DNA from: Trichoplax sp. H2
Taxonomy: Eukaryota; Placozoa; Uniplacotomia; Trichoplacea
Direction: 5' to 3'
Assembly (NCBI GenBank): GCA_003344405.1
Contig: NOWV01000110.1
Location: forward strand, 62,001 to 126,000
DNA: 64,000 bases
The first letter of the stretch is position 1. Every line of letters begins with the position of its first letter. The notes beneath the pieces were generated by a model. It was not told the origin of the DNA. It did no database searches and was given only the letters and a program-made list of their open reading frames with translations. Positions 52,401 to 63,352 of the stretch are shown here, in pieces. The translations under genes were made by a program, and so were the position numbers.

Positions 52401-55400
52401 GCAACGCCAATCATCTCGCAGCTAGACACAAACACCATTTCAGATTACCAAGAAAGTTTATCATTTGCTAACACAAATAATAATCATCTTGAAAATGCAT
52501 CGACTACCATTGCCACACCAATCATCTTGCAACTAAATGCTAGCACAACTTTAAAGGACCAACAGGGTTTATCGTTGGCAAGCACAAATATTCTCCAATA
52601 CGATTTTAAATCGACTGCCAAGGAGAGTTTACCAACTACTGCAGAAACACATTGGATTCAAACACGATCCATTTCTGATTACAGTAATTTCTACAGTAAA
52701 GATGATCTATCAGCTGTAGTTTCCTTTGGCTTTAGTAGCATATCTATGAAACTGTCATCAACCCTCCTTGAAACTTTTCCAATGACCGGTTCGAAAGTTT
52801 ATGAAGGTTTATCCAGTACTATTTTGGCTTCTGAAATAAGATCTTCTATAACGCTGTCTTCAACGGCTACCTTTAGCTTACCTACATTTTACACATTCAG
52901 TTCTAATCAGTACGTCTCTAGCTTTCGACCATCTTCATTAACAGCATCGACTGCAGCCAACATCAACACTTACGAAAGCTTGGCTTTCGCTTCGAACATT
53001 GCAAAGTCAGTGGAATCCATTAATACTCCATTTATTCCACAAAGTGAAGAATCCACGCAATTATTATCCAATATCATCACGTTATCCTTTCCTTCGTTCA
53101 GCATAGGCCATGTTACTTCATTCTATCCTCCTACGAGTAATTCGCCAACTCCTACTTCTGCTTTGGTTAACACTACCTTGCAGAGTTTATTAGACAGCAT
53201 GCACACCTTGACATCAAGTTCTTCTGATATCAATGTAGCATCATCAGTTATTCCTAAACCTATAGCTAGCAGTTTAGACACTATCTCTCTGATTTTTAAG
53301 ATAGACAATACGACTGGTAGCCTAATGGATTCGTATACTCCCTCTTATTCTCCAACATCATCTATCAATATCTTGCCCATATCGGCGAATCGATCATCCG
53401 CAGCATCGACTACCATTTCAGCTGATGTTGAAATATCGAGCTCCATCATCAGTATAGATAAATCCCCTTCTGGGTTAATAACTACTAAAAATTTAGCGTC
53501 TTTACCTTTATTATCTGGCTCAACAGCAGGAATGATTAGCTCTAAACTATTTACTACCGATATTCTATCCTATACGAACAATTCCACTTCAAGCATCCAA
53601 GTAGAAATATCTGCATCCAAGCCAATTTTAATTGCAACAAATCCTCTTACTAGCGGTGTAAATAATTATAATCCAAGTCCAACAACCTTACTTACAACAA
53701 CGTCTTCGGCTGTGTTTTCCGCTACGCCAACAATTAATCCTTGCCAAAGTAATCCTTGTAAACCGTTTGCAGTTTGTTATCCGCAACAATCTTTACCTAG
53801 CCAGTACTTCTGTCGATGTAGAGTAGGCTATTACCAGCTAAATCCGAACATTTTCTTAACAAGCAGCCAAGGATGTTTAGGTATCGTGATTGGAGTAATT
53901 CTGTATTATAGATAGTTACCTGGGGCTATAAATTGATTGCCTTGCCATACGTCTTGAAGAGCGTAGATTCTCCATTTATCGTTTCATAATGAATAATTTT
54001 TCGTGCTTGTGTACAAACTGAAAATTTTTACCGTCGTTATTTCAATCGTGTACTACGATGGCATTTTAAATTATTGTAATCGTATGTGAAAAATCTGAGG
54101 CTAAATATATCAATCTACAACTAAACAGTTTAAAATAGCGATTGATATGCTTTGTATTTTATCCACGGAATTGTAGAAGGAATCTATTTTTCTGGTCTGT
54201 TAACTCTCGATGCAGCTTTTTTCCCGTCGTTAAATGATGCCACTAGCCAAAAAGGACAACAAATTAAACATGAAAGCAAATTACTGGTATCGCCCTTTAT
54301 TCGCACTAACGATAGTACCTTATCCAATCTATTAAACTACTGACATCTTTAACTGATCATTTTCATGTTGTCCTTAGATGGAAGAAGCAATACGAAATAG
54401 CGCAGTGACTGCTAGCAACTTTATCTATATTTTCATTGTTGGCCTTAGGTAAGGAAATCATGTTAAGTAATCCTTAATAGATAAAGCAAGCATGAGTAAA
54501 GGAATGGGAATCAGGCAATTATTTCTTACACATTACAGCAATCTACAAAGCTGTTTGCATTTTAAAATGGCTTTTACTTTAACCAATAGCGAATGATATT
54601 TGCAGTATATCCAGTACAAGTAATTAATAAATTAATAACTGTGTTTATATTATAGATCTGGAAGCATTCTGGTCGATTTTTATGCTATCTATGATAGTAA
54701 CGCGACAGTCAATGAAATCATTCTTGAAACAACTATTAAACAACATGTACGATTCGTGGATAATTTTGTAGTTCAAACTGTTAATATGACAGGTAGGACA
54801 ACTCGCTTTACATGTAATATTAGATATATCCGTTAAGTCTAACTCAGATATTACCATGGAAAATTAGAAACAAATGAATGCTTAGACGATAATGATCCCT
54901 GCTCTGGTGAAGAAAAGCTATGCATCGATTTAGAATATGGGTTTAAATGTGAAAACTGTCCTGTCGGCTTTCTATTTAATTCATCTAGCAAAGGGTGTTC
55001 AGGTAATTATTGCATACTATTCAATTTGCAGTTTGCCATTAAATAGCCCTAGTGAGAGTACAGTCTTAGTTTTGACAAATCAACATTTATCAAATGCGAG
55101 AAATTATGTTTTAATAGAGTTAAAGCAGATTCATATCATTTATGCTGGTACTTGATCGATAACATGTACTAATGGATGAAAATACTATCTAGTGCTGCCT
55201 AAAATTTGGCTAATAGCAATAATCATTATTCCCGTACTAGACATCAACGAATGTATTGGCGGCACCAATCCTTGCAATAGCAATAAGAAATGTGTTAATA
55301 CCAATGGAAGTTATGCATGCCGGCCGGAATCAACTACTAAACCACCTCTCAGTATTTGCCTCTTAGAGATTACATCAATAAAACTTAGAAATGTCTAAAA

Positions 55401-56398
55401 GTTCTAAATAGTTATTAATAAGCACACGTCAGTATCTAGGTCGACTAATCTTTTCCTTTTACATTTTGTAGTGACTTGTAGTCCTTCCCATTGCAAAAAT
55501 GGCGGAATTTGTAGTTTTAATACTTCTTCAAATGTCACCTTTTGCAGGTAAGTTTCATACTCACTGATTATATATTAGAATGCTATATTAACCATTACTT
55601 TAAATAAATTAGAGGAACAGAATTGTTAAAATTACGGACTGTTGATCATTATTTCATAATGTATAGCAATCGAATTTTTATATTTAGTATCACTAGAGAT
55701 ACTATAATAGGAATGTAATAAAATCGATTTTAATTTTCTGTTTGCAATCTTTTTCAGATGTACAGCCTTCCATTCTGGTTCTCAGTGCCAAAATTTAAGC
55801 TGTAAGATTATTTTTATTATTGTACAGTACATAATTATTGGTATTCTTCTAAATTGATTATCATTTTTTAATTAGCGATCAGTATTATTATTATCACCCT
55901 TGGAATAGGAATATCTTCCGTTTTTGTTGTCATCATCGTGGTAATAATCTATTTTCGGAGTCAAAGGTAATAATCAAAGCAACTTTTAATGTTTCATGAT
56001 AATAAATTTTATTGTAGCTACTTTCATGCACAACTGCTTCTTTATCTTTGGAACGTGAAAAAGCTGCATATGTGAGCTGCCGCTATAGTATTAAAATCAT
56101 AGACAATGATGCAAATTTCGTAATAGTAAACGTAATATATCAATTCATCTGTTGCATTTCATGCTTATTACCAATTACTTACTTTATGTTTAAATATGTT
56201 ACATCACCCTAAATTTTCTTGAATCAAAATCTTTTTAAAAGAAAAAGGTCAAACTTAAATATTGAACAACTAGCTGGAAGTTCTGATCAAAGCAGTGAAG
56301 CAATTGACTTGGAAAGCAGTAAATTGGAACCTATTCCTTCTAGACCTTACACCGGCCGTCTTGGTGGAGAGGATACTATAGTAATTTACGATGAATAG
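40406..56398 (+). CDS. Giant transmembrane mucin-like SEA/EGF protein (13 exons, 4657 aa)
   Basis: Exons: 40406-40438, 40524-40674, 40824-40985, 41185-53880, 54177-54286, 54378-54448, 54656-54792, 54868-55002, 55241-55351, 55472-55547, 55758-55801, 55876-55966, 56242-56398. The sum of 13974 nt is open. Exons 1-2 give a signal peptide (MKVAALLKLGYILILYLRIV) split by a short intron with a GTAAGT donor. Exon 4 encodes 4232 Ser/Thr/Asp/Asn-rich residues in tandem repeats, ending in an EGF module (NPCQSNPCKPFAVC). Then come SEA (GSILV), three EGF-like modules (DINECIGG), a transmembrane helix (VFVVIIVVIIYF) and a tail with RPYTGRLGGE. The eight exons after the giant one have the same lengths as in the paralog at 17077-21793. 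Expected role: a very long glycosylated surface filament. The donor of exon 3 is the least certain junction. Confidence 0.82.
41290..43560 (+). repeat. Repeat family 1 in the giant mucin (about four diverged units)
   Basis: Units share the landmarks QESLQSLDTE or similar, LTTTLV(D/N)-VKES, LL(T)TITKSDFLSS, and a closing (I)QDKS. Copies start near 41300, 42040, 42670 and 43140. Units are diverged and unequal in length, so this looks like the oldest expansion. Confidence 0.7.
45950..50830 (+). repeat. Repeat family 2: tandem units of about 159 aa
   Basis: About eleven units, each with LSDQSVLI-TEEVPQNLLS, SNLDITASNP, VDDSSF, TNSLNLIQT, then TEDFLSNHQSTL, NTNGISQY-EDSS and SSKSVQNNLAT. Starts at 46924, 47401, 47878 and 48355 are exactly 477 nt apart. 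The units at 47401 and 47878 are nearly identical in DNA, whereas the outer units are diverged, a pattern of recent internal amplification by unequal exchange. Confidence 0.85.
51639..52630 (+). repeat. Repeat family 3: tandem units of about 37 aa
   Basis: Units of LDTNTISDYQESLSFASTN followed by NLQPDIASTTIATPIILQ, about eight copies. Two composite units contain an extra half (YYKQSLPLASTKIYQPDIAS), which suggests the 37-aa unit was itself shuffled internally. Confidence 0.8.
54177..54792 (+). other. SEA domain of the giant mucin (three exons)
   Basis: Exons of 110, 71 and 137 nt encode GIYFSGLLTLDAAFFPSL, a helix MEEAIRNSAVTASNFI and the strand SGSILVDFYAIYD, position for position like the small paralog. 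The G-S bond in GSILV is the expected autoproteolytic site. Confidence 0.72.
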
Positions 56399-58148
56399 TG
56401 GCCTAAAATTGGAATCATTTTCGGGAGAAAGTACTTGCTAGTATAAAGACTTCATATTAATTAATTGTATATATAAAGTTGCACTATAATTTTGCTAAAT
56501 TAGCATTTCAATGATAAAGCATAGAAAAATGACTTGTAAGGAAACATTCTCTACTTAAAGTAATGACTTTTTAGGCAAGATACGTATAATTCTATCCTAT
56601 ATATCATAAAATAATTTTATCCAAGTGTGTTTATGTGTACTTTTCAGTGCATACTATAAATAGAATAGACAAATATAGAATACACGAGTATTACGAGCGA
56701 TGGGTGAACTAGGCAAGAAATAAATTATTTTTGAACAAATAAAATTATGAACGAAATAGATTACTCTTCAATTGTATCTTGATTATTAATTGTATCAACT
56801 TTATAGTGTTATCTAATATTCTTTATCTTACGTTGTGTTAGTCCTTGGAATTAGCACAAGAGCCCTAGCCTTTCGAATTTAAATTTCACTAAGCAAAGGT
56901 TCAATTACAATTTCTAGATGATATCTAAACAAACTGACATTAAATTTTGAGGTTCAATATACTAATTTTATATCGATCTACTGTTTATTATGGACTTTTT
57001 AAAGATAATCTTAATTAATCTAAATTTTAAATTCAACTGGCCTTTATTTATACGATACTACCTATTAACAGAGATAGATTAAAAATAACGGTAATATATT
57101 TTTGGGCAATAATTTCATAAATGGCTTGTATATTTTAATAACAATATTTCAAATTTTTATTTTGTTGTATTATGATGCTAATACTAAACTTATCAATCTT
57201 AATATGCTGTATTTTTGAAACTCATTAATAAAATGGTATAAGAAAAAATATCCAGAAAGACTAATAATCTATTTGATTTCTTTAAAACTTGTTACCTTCA
57301 TGAATTGTCATGGTGACTGGTAAATATTATTACGCGATATAAACAAATAAATCTGCAATTCTACGATTGCATGTTGCGATAGATGCTATTCAATGGTGTT
57401 TGCACGTACTGTATAAGTGCTTATAATTGATAATACGATTTCAATATAAGGATGGGCTTTAGTTTTATATTCTGCTATAAAGTCATTGAATGCAGTGAGC
57501 ATGCATGCAAGATAGAAAAATATACGTGCAAGAGTTAATATTTTTGCAGCCATAATACAGCTCCAAAATTAGCTTACAACTAAAGTTATAGGATTGTACG
57601 AAAATAAATAAATTAAATGTTTTATCATAAGATGGATAGTATCTGTTTGTAGGAGGTGATTATAGTAAATATACTGACATGTTCATGTTAGGATTCTGAG
57701 GCATAAATTAATCGCACAAAGTATGTGAGTATTGTAAGACTTTTATTACCACATTTTAATTAGAAAAACGAATGTGAATTGGGGTACTACTCAGGCATTA
57801 GTAACTTAGATATGCTGATTGCAACTAGATCGTCCTTAAAAGTTGTACGACGAACCTAATTTACGAGTGCATAATGTATTGAAGTTAACAAGAAAATAAT
57901 AGTTCTTGTTTGATTATTTGAAGTTGCATTATCACAAGCAATCATAAGTCTCAGAAAAATACTCCAAGAAGAAAAAATTATAGAATCAGTAAGCTTCATA
58001 AGAACAAACAGCTATGTACTTATGGTAAGGAAGTGCAATTAAAGCGTGTATTCTATCAGCAGAGCAGCTAAGTACTTGTTATGCACTGCTTGCTTCGGAT
58101 ACAGAACAAATTATATCCGCATTCCAAATTCTATGGAATAGCACCGAA
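56399..58148. other. Intergenic region between the giant mucin and the esterase
   Basis: The 3' UTR of the mucin, with an AATAAA at about 56719, then AT-rich sequence and the second copy of the dispersed repeat (about 57545-57960). No gene supported. Confidence 0.5.
57545..57960 (+). repeat. Dispersed repeat, copy 2
   Basis: Collinear in short blocks with 6795-7270 in the same orientation: CAGCTCCAAAATTAGCTTA, GATTGTACGAAAATA, TATCTGTTTGTAGGAGGT, TTCATGTTAGGATTC, GACGAACCTAATTTA, and a closing TTATCACA. The element type is unknown. Confidence 0.45.
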
Positions 58149-61033
58149 CTATAGCTCTTGCTTATTTCGACTATCTTCCTGTGGATTATGTGTATTTGCT
58201 GATTCAAAATTGCATTGAAAACTTTTCACCAGCGAAGGTAAAAGCTTATTCCAAAAGTTCCTTGCAGCTGGTATAAAATTCCCTTCTACTTGTAAATCTT
58301 TTCTAACTAGGAGATATCTTTCATCACCTTGAGCATAAGGACGCCAATCATCTATATCCATTGGTTTCCTGGTTGTAATATATAATAAAGCACTTGATTA
58401 AAATTTATAACATCTTGCTAGATTGCTTCCATGGTTTTTACTGAATTAGATAATTTTCAGAAATTTGCTAGCATAGGACCAATGAGGCATGGACTATCTA
58501 CTTGATTCAAAGATATCCTGCATTGCTCAATTACATCCATATTTTGACAAGATAATGTTTAGAGATTTGCTGGCACAGGATTAATCAGGTATGGTTTATC
58601 TACTTGATTAAAGGATATCCTGCATTGCTCAATTATATCCATATTTTGGCAAAATAATATTTAGAGATTTACTGCCACCGGATTAATCAGGTATGGACTA
58701 TCTATTTGATTAAAATATATCCTACATGGCTAAATTACATTTTAATTTTTGCTTTACAAAGATAATTTTACGGGATTTGTTGGCACGGAGCTAATCAGGT
58801 ATGGACTATCTACTTGATTAAAGTGTATCCTATATTGCTAAATTGCATCTTTTTTTTGCATATTAAGATAATTTTACCGAGGTTTACTAGAACTTGATCA
58901 TTGAGATATGCACTATCCCTACGCGTATTCACGACTCACTTAAGGATTAAAATTAATTTCTGCACTGGATTTACTTGTTATCGTTACGTCAATTTGCGAT
59001 CAAATGATGCAGCTAAGCATTTTCATAACATAGCGCTTGTAAGCCATTTTAAGCTGGTGCAACACAGAGAAAGTTTGTATCCAGTTAATTATGCCTATCG
59101 TCCAAAATTTGGACAAGAACTGCAAATTGTTAGAGATGTATACTTTTTGAAAACAGAAGTCATAGTATTGTAAGTCGTACATGCTCAAGATGGACTCATA
59201 TTTCTTCAATCTAGTTTCCTAACGTATCATATCAATTTAATTAAATGTATGAAATATCGTAACATGCAAGCATCTCGAAATGATATAGGATAAACAACGC
59301 CTAGGTTTTAGTGTCCTAACGATATACTGTCACAACTGATATCGTTAGTCGACATTGCACACATCTTTTATCGCGATTGGAGATTCTAACTTGACGTTAG
59401 CTATTCTTGTCTTCATTCTTGTCGTTATATATCAAGCTTTAAAATCAAATTAGCTTGTTCTAGCAATGTATCAAACAACTAATGCCTTACTACTGGCAGT
59501 ATTGATTTAGATTACTTACTCTCTTCTGGCTAATCCACCCATGATTCCCATCATATGCTTACTCACTTCGACATCATCTTTGGTATACGTATCTTTAATA
59601 TAAGCTGGATGATGCAATGGATAGCCAAATATATAGGGTACTTCCATCTGATGGATAATCCCTGCGGCAGGTGGAAAATAGGCTGAACCCACAGTAAATT
59701 GATCAAATAGCATCATATATGGCGAATAGTTGTGGGTTGCTAATTGACCAGCAAGATAGGCAGCTGGGACTTGAAAAAGTGCATGAGTTGCAAGTCGATC
59801 CAATTGACAACGATTTCCAATGGGATTATTAATATCTGTATAATTTGTATATTCATGAACGATGAGAGAATGAAGAGAGTCAGGTATAAAGGGTAATTTT
59901 GTAATTTGAACGAAAGATTCCCTAGAAAAACCGGCATTATAGCCAGGGAGCGAGGATGTCATGACAGCACCATCATTTTGCACCGTACTTATAAGTACCT
60001 TTTCCATTGGATTGATTAAACCTTTATAGAGAAGGACTTTAGGATCATCAGGTATAAATTGTTTATCCACTGCTGGTCGAAATAGATACGGATCCAGATT
60101 TCTTATTTCCAGTTGTGCTGTTTGTAATTCATCTTCACTAAGCTTTCGTAAGCATTCTACGGATTCCTCAACCGAATTTTTGGTATTATTGCATGATGTC
60201 TTTGAAAGAAATTTAGTAAATGCCCCATCTAACTGTTCCCATTTGGTATAATATGCATTCATCATCATATTGGTACCACTAAACATAGCCACACTATGGA
60301 ATAAACCACGGCTGACAGGAGAAGTTAAATGATAGGATATTGAAATGGATCCTGCAGAATGCCCACTTAGCAAAACATTATTGGGGTTGCCACCAAAGGA
60401 GGCAATGTTGGCTTGGACCCATTTCAAGGCTAGAGCTTGATCATAAAATCCTACGTTAGGCTCAATTAAGACTTTGTGAGCAGCATTTCTTGCGGCTAGA
60501 AATCCAAAAGAACCTAAGCGATAGTTGATCAAGACCACAATCACATTCTCATAGCTGGATAATGTTTGTCCATGCCACCATGATCCATCTCCATGCAACA
60601 AACTACCACCATGAACCCATACGATGACCGGTAGTTGATCTGAACTTTTTGTTGTAGGCGTAAAAACATCTAGGTAAAGACAATCTTCACTTATTTTCAT
60701 TTCTGGACCGTTTGGATTACTTCGATCGAAAAACGACGTTGGAGATCGATACTGAGAGCAGGTTGATTTATACTGAAAACATGGAAGAGGTTTTTCCCAT
60801 TTCGATTCATAAGGGACAGGTCGTTGATAGCGTAGCGAACCGATTGGAGGTTGTGCAAAGGGAATCCCTTTAAAGCTATAGATTGTTTTATCCAAAATTA
60901 CTTGTTTTTTGCCTTGGATAGGACCATTACTAATATTGATGGTGATGGAATCATCCTTAGTGGCATCTAAATGAACGGCTAAAGATAGCAAGATCATCTT
61001 AATGATGATCAGATTACGCAAAAGACAAGCCAT
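58149..61033 (-). CDS. Secreted cholinesterase/carboxylesterase-type alpha/beta hydrolase (577 aa)
   Basis: Two exons, 61033-59520 and 58368-58149, phase 2, donor GA|GTAAGT. Start at ATG 61033 (MACLLRN), followed by a hydrophobic signal segment (IIIKMILLSLAV). Family marks: FKGIPFAQPPIGSLRY, SEDCLYLDVFTP, oxyanion loop WVHGG (141-143), nucleophile elbow GHSAG with Ser226, acid at Asp354 in VQNDG (most family members have Glu in DEG) and His461 in IHQMEVPYIFG. Exon 2 supplies the typical end, with DDWRPY and ERYLL. Length is normal for the family. It hydrolyses ester bonds in or outside the secretory route; the substrate is unknown. The first exon alone would end 508 codons from an upstream GTG. 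The spliced form is preferred because it completes the fold. A minisatellite lies in the intron. Confidence 0.88.
58460..58915. repeat. Minisatellite, about five units of 100-110 bp
   Basis: The unit contains GGTATGGACTATCTACTTGA followed by TTAAAG-ATATCCT-CATTGCT and a TTTAGAGATTTGCTGGCAC block. Copies of GGTATGGACTATCTA or close variants are at about 58486, 58589, 58690, 58798 and 58905. It lies in the esterase intron. Confidence 0.8.
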
Positions 61034-62098
61034 ATCTTGCACTGCTTATTTCTTCGTCAACGGCAGTATTAGCAAATTGGAATGGTCAACAGGTCCTCTA
61101 GCAATAGCCGACTGTCGAAGAGCTAGGCGCAATGCATCTCTAAATGATTTTTTTCCCACTTGTTTAATAATTTATAATTAAAATAAAGCATTTTGCTTGA
61201 CCAAACTGCTATCCTAAGGAAATAGTTTATGTACTCAACCATCACGTGTTGATTTAAAATAACAATCATGATAACCTATACTCCCATCACCTTTGCTTTG
61301 TTCGTTTATATTAGTATAATTACTCCTTATTTTGAAAGAGGGGATTGGAAAGAAGAGCAAGGGTACTGTTAGTTATGGACAAATCATGATACACCAACCG
61401 TATTGGCATTGAAAGCGAATTGGAGTGGCATAAACAACGTCAATAATATAAATTTCTGGATAAACGCTTGACGTGGGAATTTATGCTAATGATGTCTCAT
61501 AAGCTAGGGCAAAAATGGTCGAGGTTGAAAATGATTTGATGATAATTCATTATTTTACTATTCGCTTAAATCACTATTCTATATTCTGCTTTACTCCTTC
61601 TACTTTTAAGTCTTTAAATGGCAGTCTCAAGTCCTAGAGCGATAAGTAGCAACTATACCTTAAAATGTGATCTATTCTATTTGACTTTAATTGCATTCGT
61701 ATACCTTCCACCACATAAAAGGCCAGCAATCCAAACATACAAACTAGTTTGTAATAACTGCAGGGTGTTAGCAGAAAATCTTGTCTATTCTACATTCTTC
61801 TTTTACATGGTTTTACTGTTTGCTTGAATAACTATTCTATATTGTGCTTTACTTCTAATAAGTCCTTGCATAGCAGTTTCAAGTCCTAGTACTAACAAGT
61901 AACATCTCTAAATTACAATGGGATCGACGATACCTAAGCTTAGATAGAAAAATAGAAAATTTTTCCTAAGCATTCTAATTTAATTACATCGAAGGCCTCC
62001 CACTCCTATAAACGGCCAGAAACTCAAATATACATAACAGTATACTCGTATAATTACTATAGGGTATAAGTAAAAAATCCTGTTGCTTCGCCGATAGT
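61034..62098. other. Upstream region of the esterase with a diverged tandem duplication
   Basis: The stretch about 61555-61795 is repeated with indels at about 61805-62060. Shared marks are ACTATTCTATATT-TGCTTTACT, GCAGT-TCAAGTCCTAG and TAAAAGGCCAG/TAAACGGCCAG-AA. The open frame 61618-61827 lies within it and has no domain. No gene supported. Confidence 0.5.
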
Positions 62099-62464
62099 AT
62101 GCCTGCTTTTTACGTTTGCAAATATCGAATCGACAAGCCTGAAATACTCTGGCGTCTATCGCAACATCTTAGCCAAGAATGGCTACAAATGCCCAAAAAA
62201 ATTAAACGCATTTCTGTCATAAAGGCCATTCAAAATGAAGTATCTTGTCAACACCATGTATTTGTGGTTACCTTTAGTTCGTCTTTTGCAAAATTAGAAT
62301 GTCGACTTAACTGATCAAAGACTGCTGCTACGGTACAAGGAATAGTTCAAGGTAGGATCAATCATTGTGTGCCGCAAGATTTTGTCCAAAATTTGCAAGC
62401 TATACTCCCTGCGGGTAAAAATGCTTTAAGAATAGGAAGGCTAATTTGCAATATTTCTTACTAA
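62099..62464 (+). pseudogene. Unrecognised coding-like block with an in-frame TGA
   Basis: 71 codons from ATG to TGA at 62312-62314 (YVCKYRIDKPEILWRLSQHL...), then the same frame stays open for 49 more codons (TAATVQGIVQGRINHCVPQD... LPAGKNALRIGR) to a TAA. Both halves have protein-like composition. It could be a short gene, a decayed element-derived ORF, or a gene broken by one stop. No family recognised. Confidence 0.3.
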
Positions 62465-63142
62465 CAGTGAATCGCACCAACTACTGCGTTGGCATGCATC
62501 TAATGCCGTCTAAATCAACATTGATCGCTAAACTAGGCGTTTTCTTTGCACAAAAGGCTTGAATATTTATAGATTTATACGTACAGTAAAATGATTTTAA
62601 GCTAAAGTAGAAAACAAAGATGTAAGGTATCACTGAGACTACATTCATGATACAGCGAATAAATTTTTTTAACTGCGAGAAGGGTTTTAATTTCTAGTTT
62701 CCTACTGCAAACATGAAATATATTTTTAGTCTTGCAATGACTCCAATGGCGCCATCATAAGCCTTGATCAAGGATTGCAGCAGTATGACTGATGGCCAAA
62801 CCCAATAATTATTTAATACAATTATTGCAATGAATCTCACATCATTCGATATCAGCTTACAGCTAGAATAAATGGTCGGTAAAAGGAAATATATAACGGT
62901 TGATGACCTCCTTGTTGTAAATGGCCAAGTTCAGAAAAGATCATAGTACAGAAGAACTTTGTTTTAATGTTGTACCACGTATCAATTATGAAAACAGCTT
63001 TCCAATCGTAGCTTACGACGAGTAGCTCCAATGATCAGCGACAGGACATATTGTCTCCCACATTAAAAGACATTCAGAAATATTTCTTACACTATCGCCT
63101 AGGACTTGCATCACTAGCAATGCTATTATATAAAGTATCCAA
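62465..63142. other. Non-coding stretch, nothing identified
   Basis: No convincing exon, repeat array or RNA gene seen on either strand. Confidence 0.4.
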
Positions 63143-63352
63143 CTAATATTTTAATTTTAGGAGATCAATTGATCTCTCTTGATACATAGATGACAAATAT
63201 TTTCCTTGTATTACATTGACTTTAAAAGTATTAGCATCAACTAAAGTAATGGCGATAGTAGCATTTTTCTGGGATGAATCAACTTTATCGGATACCCTAT
63301 TAATTGATATTGATATTGCTATACCATCTATACTTTTCACATAAACCGAAAT
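63143..63352 (-). CDS. Possible terminal exon of an unrecognised gene
   Basis: After ATATATAG the frame stays open for 69 codons to a TAG. It contains SQKNATIAITLVDANTFKVN and IQGKYLSSMYQERSIDLL, which read like a strand-strand-helix end of a globular domain. There is no ATG near its start; an upstream exon would lie to the right, possibly beyond the window. No family can be named. Confidence 0.3.
   Translation of the reverse strand: MSVYVKSIDGIAISISINRVSDKVDSSQKNATIAITLVDANTFKVNVIQGKYLSSMYQERSIDLLKLKY

Larger units (their letters stand above)
41185..53880 (+). other. 12.7-kb single coding exon of the giant mucin
   Basis: An uninterrupted phase-1 exon of 12696 nt bounded by TTTTCAG and GGATGTTTAG|GTATCG. 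Its composition is dominated by Ser, Thr, Asn, Asp, Ile and Leu, with comparatively little Pro, unlike classical PTS mucins. It contains three separate repeat families and a final EGF module. The corresponding exon in the small paralog is 1290 nt. Confidence 0.85.

Noticed and set aside
41290-52630. Regular repeats considered as a CRISPR or other prokaryotic array
   Set aside because: The repeats are in-frame coding units of a spliced eukaryotic gene.
41408-53308. Many minus-strand open frames of 60-107 codons under the giant mucin exon
   Set aside because: They are antisense shadows of Ser/Thr repeat codons and recur with the repeat; no independent start context or domain.
58901-59209. Overlapping 90- and 69-codon frames on opposite strands
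   Set aside because: They lie within the esterase intron, partly in the minisatellite, with no domain or splice support.
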